Of a stretch of DNA of 64,000 nucleotides, positions 43,930 to 55,729 are shown in pieces (positions within the stretch are counted from its first letter, which is position 1; each line of letters begins with the position of its first letter). The stretch covers positions 2,910,639 through 2,974,638 of the forward strand of contig NC_052357.1 in NCBI RefSeq assembly GCF_009727055.1, written 5' to 3'. The position numbers and the translations under genes were made by a program. Source of the stretch: Benincasa hispida. Taxonomy: Eukaryota; Streptophyta; Magnoliopsida; Cucurbitales; Cucurbitaceae. Under the pieces are notes generated by a model. It did not search any database, was not told the origin of the DNA, and worked only from the letters and a program-made list of their open reading frames with translations.

Positions 43930-44526
43930 TTATCTTCAGAGGCTATTTGCATGACTATCATGTCTCCTCAATGTACTATCTTCCTGATGAGATGGTACTT
44001 TCTCATGATATGTTTTCCGCGTTTGTGGCTTCTTGGTTCCTTTGAATTGACAACTGTTCCACTGTTATCACAATATAGAGTGAAAGGCAGATGCATATTT
44101 GGAATCACTTCCAAATCTGTCATGAACTTGCATAGCCATACAACTTCTTTAGCTACTTTATATGCAGCTATGTATTCAACTTCCATCGTAGAGTCAGCAA
44201 TACAACTCTACTTGATGCTTCTCCACACTATAGCTTCTCCATTAAGAGTGAAAATTGATATTGAAGTAGATTTCTTAAAATCTATATCAGTCTGAAATCA
44301 GAATCAGTGTATCCTGTAAGGATCAAATCCTTAGGCCATACACGAGCATATAGTCTCTCGTTCTCCAAAGATACTTGAGGATATTCCTAACAACAGTCCA
44401 ATGACTGTGTCCAGGGTTAGATTGGAACCTGCGGATAATTCCAATTGCAAAGTATATGTCAGGACGTGTACATAACATAGCATACATCAGGCTCCCAACT
44501 ACTGATGCATGTGGAATTCTCTTCAT
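43930..44526 (-). pseudogene. Copia G RT tail and RNase H
   Basis: Frame 44526-44323 reads IPHASVVGSLMYAMLCTRPD, IYFAIGIIRRFQSNPGHSHW, then LKYLWRTRDYMLVYG. RNase H follows in broken frames; 44186-43968 gives MEVEYIAAYKVAKEVVWLCK, LPFTLYCDNSGTVVNSKEPR and GKHIMRKYHLIRKIVH. The Glu of MEVEY and Asp of YCDNS are catalytic positions. A stop and frameshift near 44200-44320 break the domain. Confidence 0.83.
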
Positions 44527-45137
44527 TTGCTCAACTTCTTGAGGCGTCTTAGGACACTACTCCTTTGACAAATGAATTCCATGTCTAAAAGGTAACATGC
44601 CCTTTTTGGAATTTTGCATATTATACCTTGACAATATCTTGTCAATATAAGATGTTTGAGATAGCGTGTTCTGTTCTTACGATTCTGAACAATTTGGATT
44701 CCAAGAATATATTGTGCATTTCCTAAATCTTTCATTTGGAATTGCGATGTTAGCCATCTTTTTATGTCAACAAGAAAACTTGTCTCATTCCCAATGAGCA
44801 AGATATCATCAATATAATGAACCAAGAAAGATACAGTCTTGTTGACTATCTTCTTGTAAACACAAGGTTCATCAACATTTTGCTCAAAGCCATAAGATTT
44901 GATCATAGTGTCAAATCTTATATTCCAGGATCTAGAAGCTTGTTTTAACCCATAAATGGATCTTTTAAGCTTGCAAACCTTTTGCTCTTGACCCTGTTCA
45001 ATAAACCCTTTTGGTTGAGACATGTAAATACTTTCATCAAGATGATCATTCAAAAAGGTTGTCTTGACATCCACTTTCCATATTTCACAGCCATAAAATG
45101 CAGCAATGGATAAAAGTATTCTTATAGATTTTATCAT
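44523..45137 (-). pseudogene. Copia G reverse transcriptase, open 204 codons
   Basis: Minus strand: IKSIRILLSIAAFYGCEIWK, VDVKTTFLNDHLDESIYM, QPKGFIEQGQEQKVCKLKRS, IYGLKQASRSWN, then the catalytic HYIDDILLIGNE (YIDD rather than the more usual YVDD) and FQMKDLGNAQYILGIQIVQN. It is the best preserved copia RT segment here. Upstream homology continues, with stops, to about 45420 (GCKWIYKRKRDQTGKVQTYK). Confidence 0.88.
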
Positions 45138-46560
45138 GGCAATAGAGAGAAGGTTTCTTCATAGTCTACCCCTTATTTTTGGGTAAAATCTTTTGCCACG
45201 AGTCTGGCTTTATAAGTTTGCACCTTACCAGTTTGGTCTCGTTTCCTCTTGTAGATCCACTTGCAACCAATGGGTTTGACCCTATCTGATTGATCTACAA
45301 GTTCTCAGACATAATTGAAGTACATTGACTCCATTCTAGGTCCATGGCTTCAGTCCATCGGTCCCTATCTACATCTTCCATTTCCTATTTAAAGGTTAAT
45401 GGATCCTCTAAGCCATAATCAGGTATGATGACATGAGTTTATGCTAAACCCATGTATCGATCAGGTTGTCATGCAACCCCCCCATTATGTTGAGGCATTC
45501 TTAACTCTTGAGAAAGATGTGATGGAGTAACAACTATTGTTGATGGACCAACTTGATCAATAACTCTTGTTGAATTTGTAGTTTCTTTGGACATTTCATT
45601 GAGTATTAGTTTACTACGAGGTTGATGATTCTTAATATGATCTTTTCTAAGAATGTAGCATTTGTCGATACAAATATTTTATCTTCTTAAGGATCATAAA
45701 AAAATCCACCTTTTGTTTCTTTAGGGTATCCAACAAATAGGAATAATTTTGAACATTGTTTCAATTTCTTAGGGTTTTGCAGCAACACGTGTGTCCGACA
45801 TCTCCAAATTCTGAAGTGGCAAACTACCTTTACGTCCTTTCCATAACTCATATGGTGTTTCTGAAACACTTTTTGAGGGAACCATGTTAAAAAATATATA
45901 CTGCAGTTTCTACTACATACCCCCAAAAAGATTGAGGTAACTAAATGTAACTCATCATCGAATGAACCATGCCCAACAAGGTTCGATTTCTCCTTTCTGC
46001 AACACCATTTTGTTGTGGTGTTCTAGGCGTTGTGAGTTAGGATCGAATTCCATGATCTACTAGATAGTTCTGGAATTGTAAATCCATATATTCACCACTC
46101 GATCTAATTGAAGTATTTTGATTCTTTTACCCAATAAGTTTTCAACTTCTGTCTTAAATTCTTTGAACTTTTCAAGAGTTTCAGACTAGTGACTCATTAG
46201 GTAAATATAGTCATACCTTGAATAATCATCAACAAAATTGACAAAATATTCATATACTCCTCGAGCTTTAACATTCATCGAACCACAAAGGTCTGAATGT
46301 GTAAGTTTTAAGGGTTCTTTGGCTCTAAGACCTTTTGTTGTAAAAGATCTTTTGGTCATTTTATCCTCAAGACATGATTCACACGGAGGAAATGAATTGT
46401 TTTCTAACTTATTTAGATGACCGTTTTTTTACCAGTCTCTCAATCCTGTTGAGATTTATGTGACCAAGTCTTAAGTGCCAAAGATAGGCGTTAGGAGAAA
46501 TTTTTCGTCTTTAATTTTTAGTTTCTGCTGTTTTAAACATCTCTATATTTAAAATGATTT
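45138..46560 (-). pseudogene. Copia G integrase, heavily decayed
   Basis: On the minus strand, pieces in several frames: LWHLRLGHINLNRIERL near 46480-46420; DHGIRS with TPRTPQQNGVAERRNRTLLG near 46050-45960 (the catalytic Glu region is intact in sequence); SFWGYVVETAVYIF; and 45926-45687 with VGYPKETKGGFFYDP. Numerous stops occur. The order relative to RT fits copia. Confidence 0.78.
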
Positions 46561-47223
46561 TTGCTTTAGTTGGTTTTAATACATCAAGTTATTTTCAAGT
46601 CTAGCAGAACAAACACAAACACTTCTTGAACTAATGAACACTTTATTAGATATCAAAGATTACTTTGTACATATTTTCTAGCAGACAAGACACAAAGATT
46701 AAGTTCCTTTTCATTTTAGGTACATAATATATATTTTTCAAGTAAAATGTAAGCATCTCCAAAATGTAACTTGATGTCTCCCACTGCTTTTGTTGAAATG
46801 ACTTCACTACCTTGAAAGTCATTTCATTTTCTGATAGCTGTGTCCAGAAACTAGTTTCCTGAAGAAAAGTACATATATGGCTACCGACGCCCGAATCTAG
46901 TGTCTAGGTTACGTGAAGACTTTCCACTAAATATGTTTCTACCATAAGTAAATCGAGTTTACCTTAGTTCACCTTTTCAGCTCTCTTTTTAGCAAGATAT
47001 TGCAGGCAATTGCGTTTCCAATGCCCATCTTCATTACAATGGAAACATTTTTCTTTTGGTGCTTTATTCTTTCTTTTTTTTTTTTGTAGGGGTTTTCTTC
47101 TTCTCTTTTCCTTTCTTCTTCATTTGGATACTCTTATCCTTTGAAAAAGAAACAAACTTTTTTTTTCTCTGAGGGTTTCGTTCCAGACAAAGATCCCTTA
47201 AGAGATTTCATGTGAAACAACAT
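46561..47223 (-). pseudogene. Copia G nucleocapsid and protease, decayed
   Basis: Near 47055-46990 the minus strand gives EKCFHCNEDGHWKRNCLQYL, a complete CX2CX4HX4C zinc knuckle. About 100 bp later TLDSGVGSHI corresponds to the protease active site (DSGAT usual). Low-complexity T runs around 47070-47170 interrupt the frame. Confidence 0.72.
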
Positions 47224-47742
47224 TTACTTCACTCTCCTTGTTTTCACCAAAGATTGACAAGTATGTAGTTCATTAAGAAGAGTAGTAAAATTGTAATCAA
47301 TCTTATTCATTACAACATTAGTACAAAATGTTAGAAAGCTCTTCGAAAAAGATTCCATTATTATACTAACTTGACTCCTTTCATCTATGATAGTGCCATG
47401 AGCTTCCGCAATGTTGAAATGGACCATCATGTCCAGGACATGTTCTCTAATAGAGGTCTCCTCTTTCATGCGGGAGTTATAGACGTATTTAATAGCATCA
47501 TGTCGTACCGAAGAAGACAGTTGCTCGAACATCTATTGCAATGACGCCATGATCTCACATGCAGTAACCATGGCTCCATGCTTCTTAGTAAGCACATCGG
47601 ATATGCTTGCTAAGATATAGGCTCTGGCTTTATCATTAGCCCTGACACATCTGTCATAGGCTTCCCGAATATTTTGGTTAGCATTTGAACTAGGAAGAGG
47701 AGGACATTCCTCCGTTAAAACGAACCTCAAATCGTCAACCAC
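47224..47742 (-). pseudogene. Copia G gag
   Basis: Minus-strand frames 47742-47533 (VDDLRFVLTEECPPLPSSNA, NIREAYDRCVRANDKARAYI, LTKKHGAMVTACEIMASLQ) and 47532-47224 (MFEQLSSSVRHDAIKYVYNS, IREHVLDMMVHFNIAEAHG, IDERSQVSIIMESFSKSFL). They are separated by one stop at 47533. Equivalent to 7032-7494 plus 9283 onward in B. The N-terminal ~30 codons upstream of VDDLRF are not clear. Confidence 0.85.
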
Positions 47743-50605
47743 TAGTATTATATTTATGTTTGATTTCTAGTTTGAAAACCCTTCACCGTTGAATTGATCG
47801 GAACTAATAGTTGTATAATCGAGTTCAACATTGCTGAAAATTAAACAATATTCTATTAGACTTATGCATTTCAATCCAATTTTAGCAAAAAAGTAATAAA
47901 GTACCCATATTTCTTTGTTTATTTGCAACGGTACATTAGTGAGTCAGAATAGATGCTACCGAGGGGTAGTCAAATATTGCTTTACTAAGCAAGACAATCT
48001 TGACCAAATATTATCTCCAGAATAACTCTTATTCCTATAGTCATTTAGTTACCATTTTCGGTCAAGAATTTATTAACACTTAGTAACTCTTATAAGTGTG
48101 ACCCTCCATTTTTAGATTTCATAAAACAATATGAATATACCTTCAAATCGGAAGACAATGTTCAAGACGAAACTATGAAACCCTATTCATTTTTTAAGCT
48201 TGGGTTGTTCTGAATCCTATGTTACAACCCTTCGAGGGGATCGCATGGTTAACAACTAGCTAGTGTCACATAAAAACGATAGCAGATGCAACATAGGAAT
48301 CTCACGGTTCAAACTAATGGAAGAGATTGCTGGATATGTTGACACATTTCCTTCACCCACTTACTATGAAATACTTCCCCTATTCACCTTGCTATTGACC
48401 CATGCAAATACTCTATGAAGCACAGATATAGATACAGCTACACAATATGGATACGACCGGATATGACGATTCGTCAATTTCTAAAAAAACTAAGATACAG
48501 ATACATCTAAGGATACGCCACTTTTTTTTTATATATTTTTAATATATATATTTCTAAAAGACGAGGATACTGATACATTGAAGATACATTTTTTTTCTTA
48601 AAAAAAATCTAGAAGATAGATAAATTAGCATGCAAGTAAATAACAATAGCACAAAATAGAATACAAACACTTAAATACAATACAAAAAAAGCAACATCTA
48701 AGATGTTGAAGTACAATAGTTAATAAAGTTCAATAGAAAAGTGACTCATATTCCAAAGAAGAAGAAGAAGAAGAAGATTAGAGAGAGAAGTATGAAGATA
48801 AACGAAGAACTTATTGTTGAAGACATCCAAATGATTTATATTTTGATGGACTTTATGGGGACTCAAATGTGAAGATGGAGATTAGATGATTCTAGTCTAT
48901 GGTTTGGTCCGTTATTTATTTATTTTTCTTTTAGTTTTAGACTCGAGTAGTGAGCTTTTTAAATAGGTTGCCTAATTTTAGATTGGGAAATATTAGATGA
49001 GTTACTTGTCTTTTTTCTTAAAAAAAAAAAAGTACGCATAGAAATAGATACGTCAAATCATGTGTCGATACGTATCTGAAAAGTATCTGAAAGTATAGAT
49101 AGGTCAAATCGTGTGTCTGATATGTATATATGAAGTATCTGGAAGTATCGATATCCAATACGTGTCTGATACTAATTCTTTGCTTCACATGAAGTACCTA
49201 TGCTTCATAGCAAATACTTTTCAAATGAAGCAGTTGAGGTATAATCGACACGAAGCCGAGCATGGATCTCACAATATGAACTCTTAGGGACGTGAGAGCT
49301 AAAAACGATATATCATATATATTGTTAATCTCCCACTGAAGTATTCTAAGATTTTAGGTATACGTTTACTTAGGTATATTTTGGCTAATAAATACCCTAA
49401 GTCTATATTATTTATCCAAGTATAACGTTTATATTTGAATTTAACCTACAATATCTAGGTGATAAAAACATTTTATTACCTCACTCACTCATGCAAGCTC
49501 ATAAAATCAGTTAACAATGCTCAATTATTCAACCATAATCCCCAGGTAGAAGGTGTTCCATAAACCATCAACTTAAATACTTCCAGCCTTAGATATGATT
49601 ATATACTGATTGAGTTTGTAACCGTATTTTATAAGATAACGACCTATTTAAACTATTAAAACAAGTTATTAACTTAAATGATCATACAACTTATCTTTGT
49701 TATGGATTTTAATGTTTAATCCAATTTTATAACAACTTATAAAACAATAGACATGCTTTCCATCCATAACATTCATCAAAGGCATTCAAACTTTAATATA
49801 ACACTTATATTAAATTTTAGAAACCTTAAACATGCATACTATATATTATAACCCTTTATAACATATATTCAAAGCATGTAACATGCTTCCTATGGTGGGA
49901 TTTTAAATCTACATGGCATACATTATACACATACATGTTTAATTTAAATATAACATACATCACATGCATAAATATTTAACACAACACCGATATGGTTCAA
50001 CTTTGGCATCCTAAGCAAGAAAATTTAATTAAATATTACAAATAATATTTTGAATATGGACCGCTTGACCCGACCAGAACCGACCCCAAACTGCTCGAAC
50101 CGACTTTTCAAGGCTCCAAATGAGGTTGAACCGAACCAGAGAGCGCTAACCAGACTAGAAAAGAACCAAACCAGTCGAACCGACTTCACCCGTGCGAACT
50201 GGCTCACGAACACGTGCGTCTTTCTAGGCTAGGATGAGCAGCATTGCAACACTCCATCCCAACATTGTAATGCCATGAGTTTCATCAAGAGCAGCATCAC
50301 AACGCTCTGGTGCAGCGTTGCAATGCTGCCGGCAGTAGCTCCGAATCCAGTTTTCTACTGCTGACCTTGCCTGCTATAATCTTTGATTACAACCTAATTT
50401 GAACTCTATTGATTCCAATAAAATTATAAACTTTAGAGCGCACATATAAGTTCATCAAACAAGAGCCAAATACAAAATTTAACAACATAATCAAAGAGAA
50501 ATCTAATGCCGAAGTTTAATTTCAACCATATCAGTCAACCAAACATGAATCTACAGAAATTCACCCACCAAACTCAAATTAACGTTAATTGAATGCTTAA
50601 ATCAT
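47743..50605 (-). other. Non-coding leader of copia G
   Basis: No gene seen in 2.9 kb between gag and primer site, apart from the MITE at 48413-49209. It contains repeated 'gaaccga' words (50075-50200), CAA/GTT-rich stretches and a short inverted 'gcagcattgcaatgct'-type block at 50235-50335. Confidence 0.5.
48413..49209. mobile_element. MITE-like element, Mutator type
   Basis: 797 bp bounded by short inverted ends (TATGAAGCA at the left, TGCTTCATA at the right) and by a perfect 9-bp direct repeat gcaaatact (48404-48412 and 49210-49218), the duplication size typical of Mutator-like elements. The interior is AT-rich with many GATAC(G) words in subterminal positions and no coding potential. Confidence 0.65.
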
Positions 50606-50617
50606 GCTCTGATACCA
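50606..50617 (-). promoter_or_regulatory. Primer binding site of copia G, initiator tRNA-Met
   Basis: Plus strand gctctgatacca, a perfect 12-base match to the 3' end of initiator tRNA-Met, five bases from the LTR end at 50623. Confidence 0.85.
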
Positions 50618-50622
50618 ATTGA

Positions 50623-51887
50623 TGGAGTATACAAACATGCAGTGGAAGAAATCAGAATCGATAAGCATTCTAATTACACTTAATTTGAGTTTAAAAACAT
50701 GTATGAAAACTATTTTCAAAAAAGATGGTTTCAAGATGAACAATACCTTTGTTGATCACAGCAATTCCAGCACCTCTCTACGAATTTGGCCTTGAAATGC
50801 ACAGTAGACCACCAAGAGGATCTTCTTTACTATTCTACAACTTGGATTGTGTGGTGAAAACATTAAATTGAGATCAATTTGGTAGGGAAAGATGAGGTTT
50901 GGAGAGAAGCAGCTAAATTTCAGAAATTCACAATGCAACATCCTTTCAATGATGAAATTCAACATATTTATGAAGAATAAACATGCAGGCACTCCAATCT
51001 TCAACCCATTGACACCTCAATGAGCTGATCATAGTGGACTAGGTATTAATTAGAGGATTCCACTAACTTCATTTTTTTAAAATTCATTTTTCAAAATTAA
51101 ATTAAATTTTCAAAAAAATAAATTTAATTAATTCAAAATTGAATTTTGAATCTCAAAATTTTTTAAAATGTTTTATTTAAATAATTAATTAAACAAATTT
51201 AATTAAATAAATAAATAATAATTTAATATCAAATATTAAATTAATTAAACACCCTATTCATGTTAATAATTTAATATCAAATATTTCCATTCAATTTCAA
51301 CAAAAGTAAACGTTTTAGTTATATCAAATTCAATTAATCAAACCCTAAATTGAATTTGAACACTTCAAATTCAAAACTCTAATTTCAATTTTGAATGCTT
51401 CAAAACCGCTCAATTCACTAATCCATGATACAATTTTACAAGCTAGTAGAGGGACCTTATGGACTTACAGATCATGAGCTCTAACGAGATTAATTGGCTA
51501 AACTATTTAGACCAAATTAATCAATATTCGTTAACTACCAAGACACACCACTATAGCTCGATAGTTGCACTCTCCTCACTATAGATATATTTTTGTCCAC
51601 TTTAACCATAATCAATAAGTTGAACCTTCACAGGTCGTTCGTATTTACAACTACGTCAAAATAGTGTTTTACCCCTTTAAATACATCTTGCTCCTTAAGC
51701 TCCCACTGATCCTCTATTGAATAATTGGTTTATAGTTTGGCTAATAAACCATGTCCCTTTAGACCATGAGAGGATGGGGCCCCATTGTTCAAAACCAAAA
51801 AATAGTACTTAAAGGAATAACCTATCTTCTAACCCTAAATCGGGTAAGAGCGAATTCCATCTTGCAAGACTATGTCTCTAGCTATCT
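50623..51887 (-). mobile_element. 5' LTR of copia G, truncated
   Basis: Homologous to 41895-43704 read in the same direction, from tggagtatac to 'gctatct' (51887). There element F begins; the outer ~550 bp of the LTR is lost. Confidence 0.83.
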
Positions 51888-52690
51888 TGTTGCAAGGCAT
51901 CGCAATAAACAATTCAAGAGCTCGAAATGGGCAAGTCAATGCGATAAAGTAAACAAGCACCAACTGTGTCTTATGTGAAGAATCACATTCTTTTGAGGAA
52001 TGCCCATGAAATCCTCAATCAGTTTCCTTTGTAAAAAACAATCATTTTTCAAACACTTACAACCCGGGGTGGCGAAATCACCCTAATTTTTCTTGGAAGA
52101 ACAACCAACAGCAAGGCAGTCAGCCTGTGGCGCTAGGATAAATTCTGCTAGGGTTTTTCCATAGATGTAATGGACAACAACAAGCTAGCAAACCACCATC
52201 CTCATCATCCCTGGAAAACCTATTGAAGAAATGCATCGNCATTTTTCAAACACTTACAACCCGGGGTGGCGAAATCACCCTAATTTTTCTTGGAAGAACA
52301 ACCAACAGCAAGGCAGTCAGCCTGTGGCTCAGAGAGAAAGTCTGCTAGGGTTTTTCCATAGATGTAATGGACAACAACAAGCTAGCAAACCACCATCCTC
52401 ATCATCCCTGGAAAACCTATTGAAGAAATGCATCGAAAAGAATGAAACAGTCTTTCAAAACCAAGCTACATCCATTCACAATTTGGAAATTGAAATGGGA
52501 CAAATTGCGGGAGAGTTAAAGAACAGACCCCAAGGGACATTGCCTAGCTCAACCGAGCTTCAATGCAATCAAGGAAATGTCGGGAAAGAACATTGCCAAG
52601 CAGTCACCCTAAGGAGTGGAAAGGCGGCGATAGAAGTCATAAAGGAGCCTCGCAAGACCGAGTCAAAGGAGCAACCTACGATTGAATAAA
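51888..52690 (+). pseudogene. F gag, nucleocapsid and linker
   Basis: Begins LLQGIAINNSRARNGQVNAI, then a stop, then the zinc knuckle CVLCEESHSFEECP (Cys codon at 51965; CX2CX3HX4C intact) and NNHFSNTYNPGWRNHPNFSW. The linker gives SSSLENLLKKCIEKNETVFQ, SIHNLEIEMGQIAGELKNRP and AVTLRSGKAAIEVI. An N at 52239 sits between near-identical copies (52043-52238 and 52240-52435). The stop is at 52687. Confidence 0.85.
52043..52435. other. Assembly join: single N between 196-bp near-duplicates
   Basis: 52043-52238 and 52240-52435 align without gaps. Differences are confined to a ~13-bp cluster (gctaggataaatt versus tcagagagaaagt). Same signature as 18420 and 23498; the cluster may be residual read error at a contig end. 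Confidence 0.8.
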
Positions 52691-53237
52691 AAAAGCCTTT
52701 ATCGCAAACTAAATCAAAAGAGTCCGAGACTAGAGAGCCAGAAGATGCGACCACCTCTAAGCCTCCAAACCATGAAACATTGGAAGTGCAGCTACCTCCA
52801 TTTCCTCAAACACTGAAAAAGAAACATAACGATGAAGGCCTGTATCAGCGCTTCTTGGAAATTTTGAAATAATTGCACATTAATATTCCATTCATAGAAG
52901 CGATAGAGCAGATGTCGGTGTATGCAAAATTTAAAAAGGACATTGTCTCGAAGAAAAGAAGCACGGAAAGATTCGCCACGGTGGCATTGACACAAGAACA
53001 CAACACTATAATTCCACCAAAGATGCGCGACCCAGGCAGTTTTACAATACCTTGCTCAATAGGAGAAATCTATATTGGTCAATCATTATGCGATCTTGGG
53101 GCAAGCATAAACTTAATACCCCTTTCAATTTTAAAAAGATTGAATGTGGGACAGCTAACGCCCAGAATAGTGACTCTTCAACTCGCTGATAGATCCTTGG
53201 TGCACCTTGAAGGGAAATTAAAAGATGTCTTGGTAAC
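52691..53237 (+). pseudogene. F protease, N-terminal part
   Basis: The linker has LPPFPQTLKKKHNDEGLYQR and LHINIPFIEAIEQMSVYAKF. The open frame 52873-53253 then gives IIPPKMRDPGSFTIPCSIGE, QSLCDLGASINLIPLSILKR and LEGKLKDVLVT. The active-site DLGA is intact. Element E is inserted after DVLVT at 53237; the protease continues at 58263 with IDKFILPENFIILDYES. Confidence 0.87.
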
Positions 53238-55040
53238 TGTTGGGATAATTTAGGGACGCGTTTTGTTTTGTTTTATTTTTAAGGACGAATGGGGTTGTAC
53301 ATTAAATTATGCGTTAGACATGGCTTATGCGTTTGCACCCATGCGTCTGAGGTCATGCGTTGGAATGAAGATACGTTAATCTTAGTATGAAATAACCACG
53401 CGTTCCTATCATAAGTTTTCTTATGCTTGCGCCAAGTATAACACAAATGCAAGTTTCTCGGGAAATCCGAGGTCGAACATGGGGACTTGTCACTCAATAA
53501 TATTTGTGAGGTGATGGGTTTGAGGCGATGAATAAGAATAAAAATAAAGCGAAGAAGGTTTAAATTTTTTACACACTACTCCTACTCCTAACTAAACAGA
53601 TTGGGCAATAGAAGACTTGCAATGAGAATAAGTAGAGACACAACAACCATTAACGCTTAGTAACATTTACTATCTTAAATCGCTCGAGTACTCCCAGCTC
53701 GTTGCACTAATGCATCATACCTCTAGGTGGCTAGCTGCATGACTATATCTCTATAGTGCAGGGTTGCGTCGAGCATAAGATTGTGCCTATCTCTAGGAAC
53801 AATACGAACCTTGCTAAGTGCGTTCCATCTCTTACCTTCTCAGGCTGTTAGATGCGGCTACTTAACTTATAGACAAGCAATGCAACATCCCATAGACAGG
53901 CGTTGCCATAGCCATTCACCAAGCAAAGAGGATTAACTCACTATACTCGCACAATGCACACCTCTCGATGGGTTGCTACATGCGTCCTATCTCTAGGCTA
54001 CACGATTAAACATGCGATTGACTTTGATAAATAAACGCTGAAGAAAAACTATGATAGAGATGAAGATGATGAAGAAGATGGTAATGAAGGAGTTAAGATT
54101 TGTATTGATCACAAAATATCTTAATATCTCAAGCTAAAATGTAATACAATACAGAAATTAGAAGGAAGATGAAGGACTCTGCGTCAAGGCTGTCGATGGT
54201 GCTATGGTTGAATGGTGGAGATGTCTTTCTCGAACTCTATCTCTAGCGAATGCTCTAATCGTCACTCGGTCTGCGTTGTAGAGATGAAGAATTCTCACTG
54301 GAAATCTCTTTCAAGCTCTCATCTGTGATCACAAACTTCTGTCTCGAGGAAAAAGCTCGGATGTCTTGAAATAAAGGTTCAAAAGGCTATCTATAGAGTT
54401 TAAACGCCGACAACTATAATGATTGCGTTATGGCTCACTGATGCTTTTGTCACGGTATGGGCAATGTCACATCGCCTTATCTTGTTGATACTCCCAAGGT
54501 ATGCATTCGAGCTTGATTCAGCTGAAGCATCAACGCGTTCTACCCGTCTTACGATCGTCCTTCTATTATGGTCATCACTCCATGGCTGCAATTTCCAATT
54601 GATCACTGCATTCGCTTGAACATCGCAACTTCTATGTGATGGAAGCATACATTTACCGCAACTTCCATGCGTTGGATGCATACAATTACCACAACTTCCA
54701 TGCGTTGGACGCATACGATCACTGCAACTCCATGCGATGGACGCATACGATCCAAACTTCAGCGCATGCATTTGTCTTTGCGATCACCTGGCTTCAGCGC
54801 ATGTGTTTGTCTATGATTGCTTATTTCAAACGCATGCGTTTGATTCCTGCGATAGCTACAAAAATAGACACTTCGGCATGGAGTAACGTATAATATTGGG
54901 GTCAGTGAGGATCTAGGTGCTAATTGACGCAAAACTCAAATTTTCGCAAATTCTAAGTAGTATCACTGCATTTTCTACTTATTAGCCCTTATGATTCTAA
55001 ATAAAAGGCTTATAACAACTGACATTTCTGCCAGTTATCA
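53238..55040 (-). mobile_element. 3' LTR of element E
   Basis: Minus-strand start TGATAACTGGCAGAAATG at 55040, end CCCAACA at 53238, 1803 bp. It contains about four ~31-bp tandem units with CAACTTCCATGCG cores (54645-54745), an 18-bp perfect palindrome TCAAACGCATGCGTTTGA (54826-54843) and a TATA-like box at about 54387. Confidence 0.88.
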
Positions 55041-55075
55041 CCCCCCCAAACTTAGAATCATGCTTGTCCTCAAGC
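55041..55075 (-). promoter_or_regulatory. Polypurine tract and AGGA hairpin of element E
   Basis: Minus strand: GCTTG-AGGA-CAAGC (5-bp stem), then catgattctaagtttggggg directly before the 3' LTR. Confidence 0.8.
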
Positions 55076-55362
55076 ATGCGTTATACTCAAGAAATTCTTA
55101 ACTGACCTTCCGACGTCTCTTTGCGATGACCATCTTCTCAAAATATAATTTACTCGTTCCTCTAACTATGGACGCAGTGCTTTTCTCTACTTCGGCTGAT
55201 TCTCCAAAGAGATCTTTTCTAAGTTAAATTCGGAAAGCCTTTGCTCAAAAACTTTTTATTCATTCTCCACAACTTTGCGTTCAGCTCATGAGAATGCGTT
55301 CATTCAAAACAATTCAAGCTTATGCGTTTACTTATTCTAATGCGACATTGAACGTGGTTACA

Positions 55363-55420
55363 CTCTTCGTTTTGGCTTACCCCCACGTGTGTCATGCGGG
55401 CATCCAACTTCGGTTGCGTT
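55363..55420 (-). repeat. ~50-nt conserved 3' motif (E, distal copy)
   Basis: The plus strand reads cttcgttttggcttaccccc, then acgtgtgtcatgcgggcatc, then caacttcgg. It is homologous to the A and B2 motif pairs. Confidence 0.78.
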
Positions 55421-55503
55421 CCATATTCAAATCAACTCATGTCTTGCTTAAGTTGGCTTGCGCCAGACAGAGGAATTGCGCTTATGCGTTGATCCTGGCG
55501 ACT

Positions 55504-55560
55504 TACCTTCGTTTTGGCTTGCCCCCACGGGTGTCATGCGGACATCCAAGTACGGGTAAG
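55504..55560 (-). repeat. ~50-nt conserved 3' motif (E, proximal copy)
   Basis: The plus strand reads cttcgttttggcttgccccc, then acgggtgtcatgcggacatc, then caagtacgg. It is about 140 bp from the other E copy. Confidence 0.78.
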
Positions 55561-55686
55561 TGCCTTTCACAACTCAACTCTTGTCAACATGGGTTTCCCC
55601 ATTGCGTTGGCAGTGGAGTTGTTATTTTCAAAAGTTTATTTTTTGAAGGAATGATCGCAATGTGATGAACGCAATTCTCCGATATC

Positions 55687-55729
55687 GCTGCCACCCCCCA
55701 AACTTAGAGGGTGGCAGCATTCTCACTGC
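55687..55729 (-). promoter_or_regulatory. Inner polypurine-like tract within a hairpin (E)
   Basis: GCTGCCACCC and GGGTGGCAGC form a perfect 10-bp inverted repeat (55687-55696 with 55709-55718) enclosing cccaaacttaga, so the polypurine-like tract sits partly in the loop. A second small stem GCAG...CTGC follows at 55714-55729. Confidence 0.65.

Larger units (their letters stand above)
41895..51887 (-). mobile_element. Copia element 'G'
   Basis: Minus strand: 5' LTR 50623-51887 (truncated), iMet primer site, long leader with a MITE, gag, protease, integrase, RT, RNase H, polypurine tract, 3' LTR 41895-43704. Left flank attca (41890-41894); the other flank is lost because the 5' LTR is cut at 51887 by element F. 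It is in the same broad lineage as B by protein motifs, but its LTR differs. Confidence 0.87.

Noticed and set aside
50606..50617. tRNA gene suggested by gctctgatacca (also 29578) and by the tRNA-Asp-like strings
   Set aside because: Only the 3' end of a tRNA is matched, next to an LTR; these are primer binding sites, not tRNA genes.
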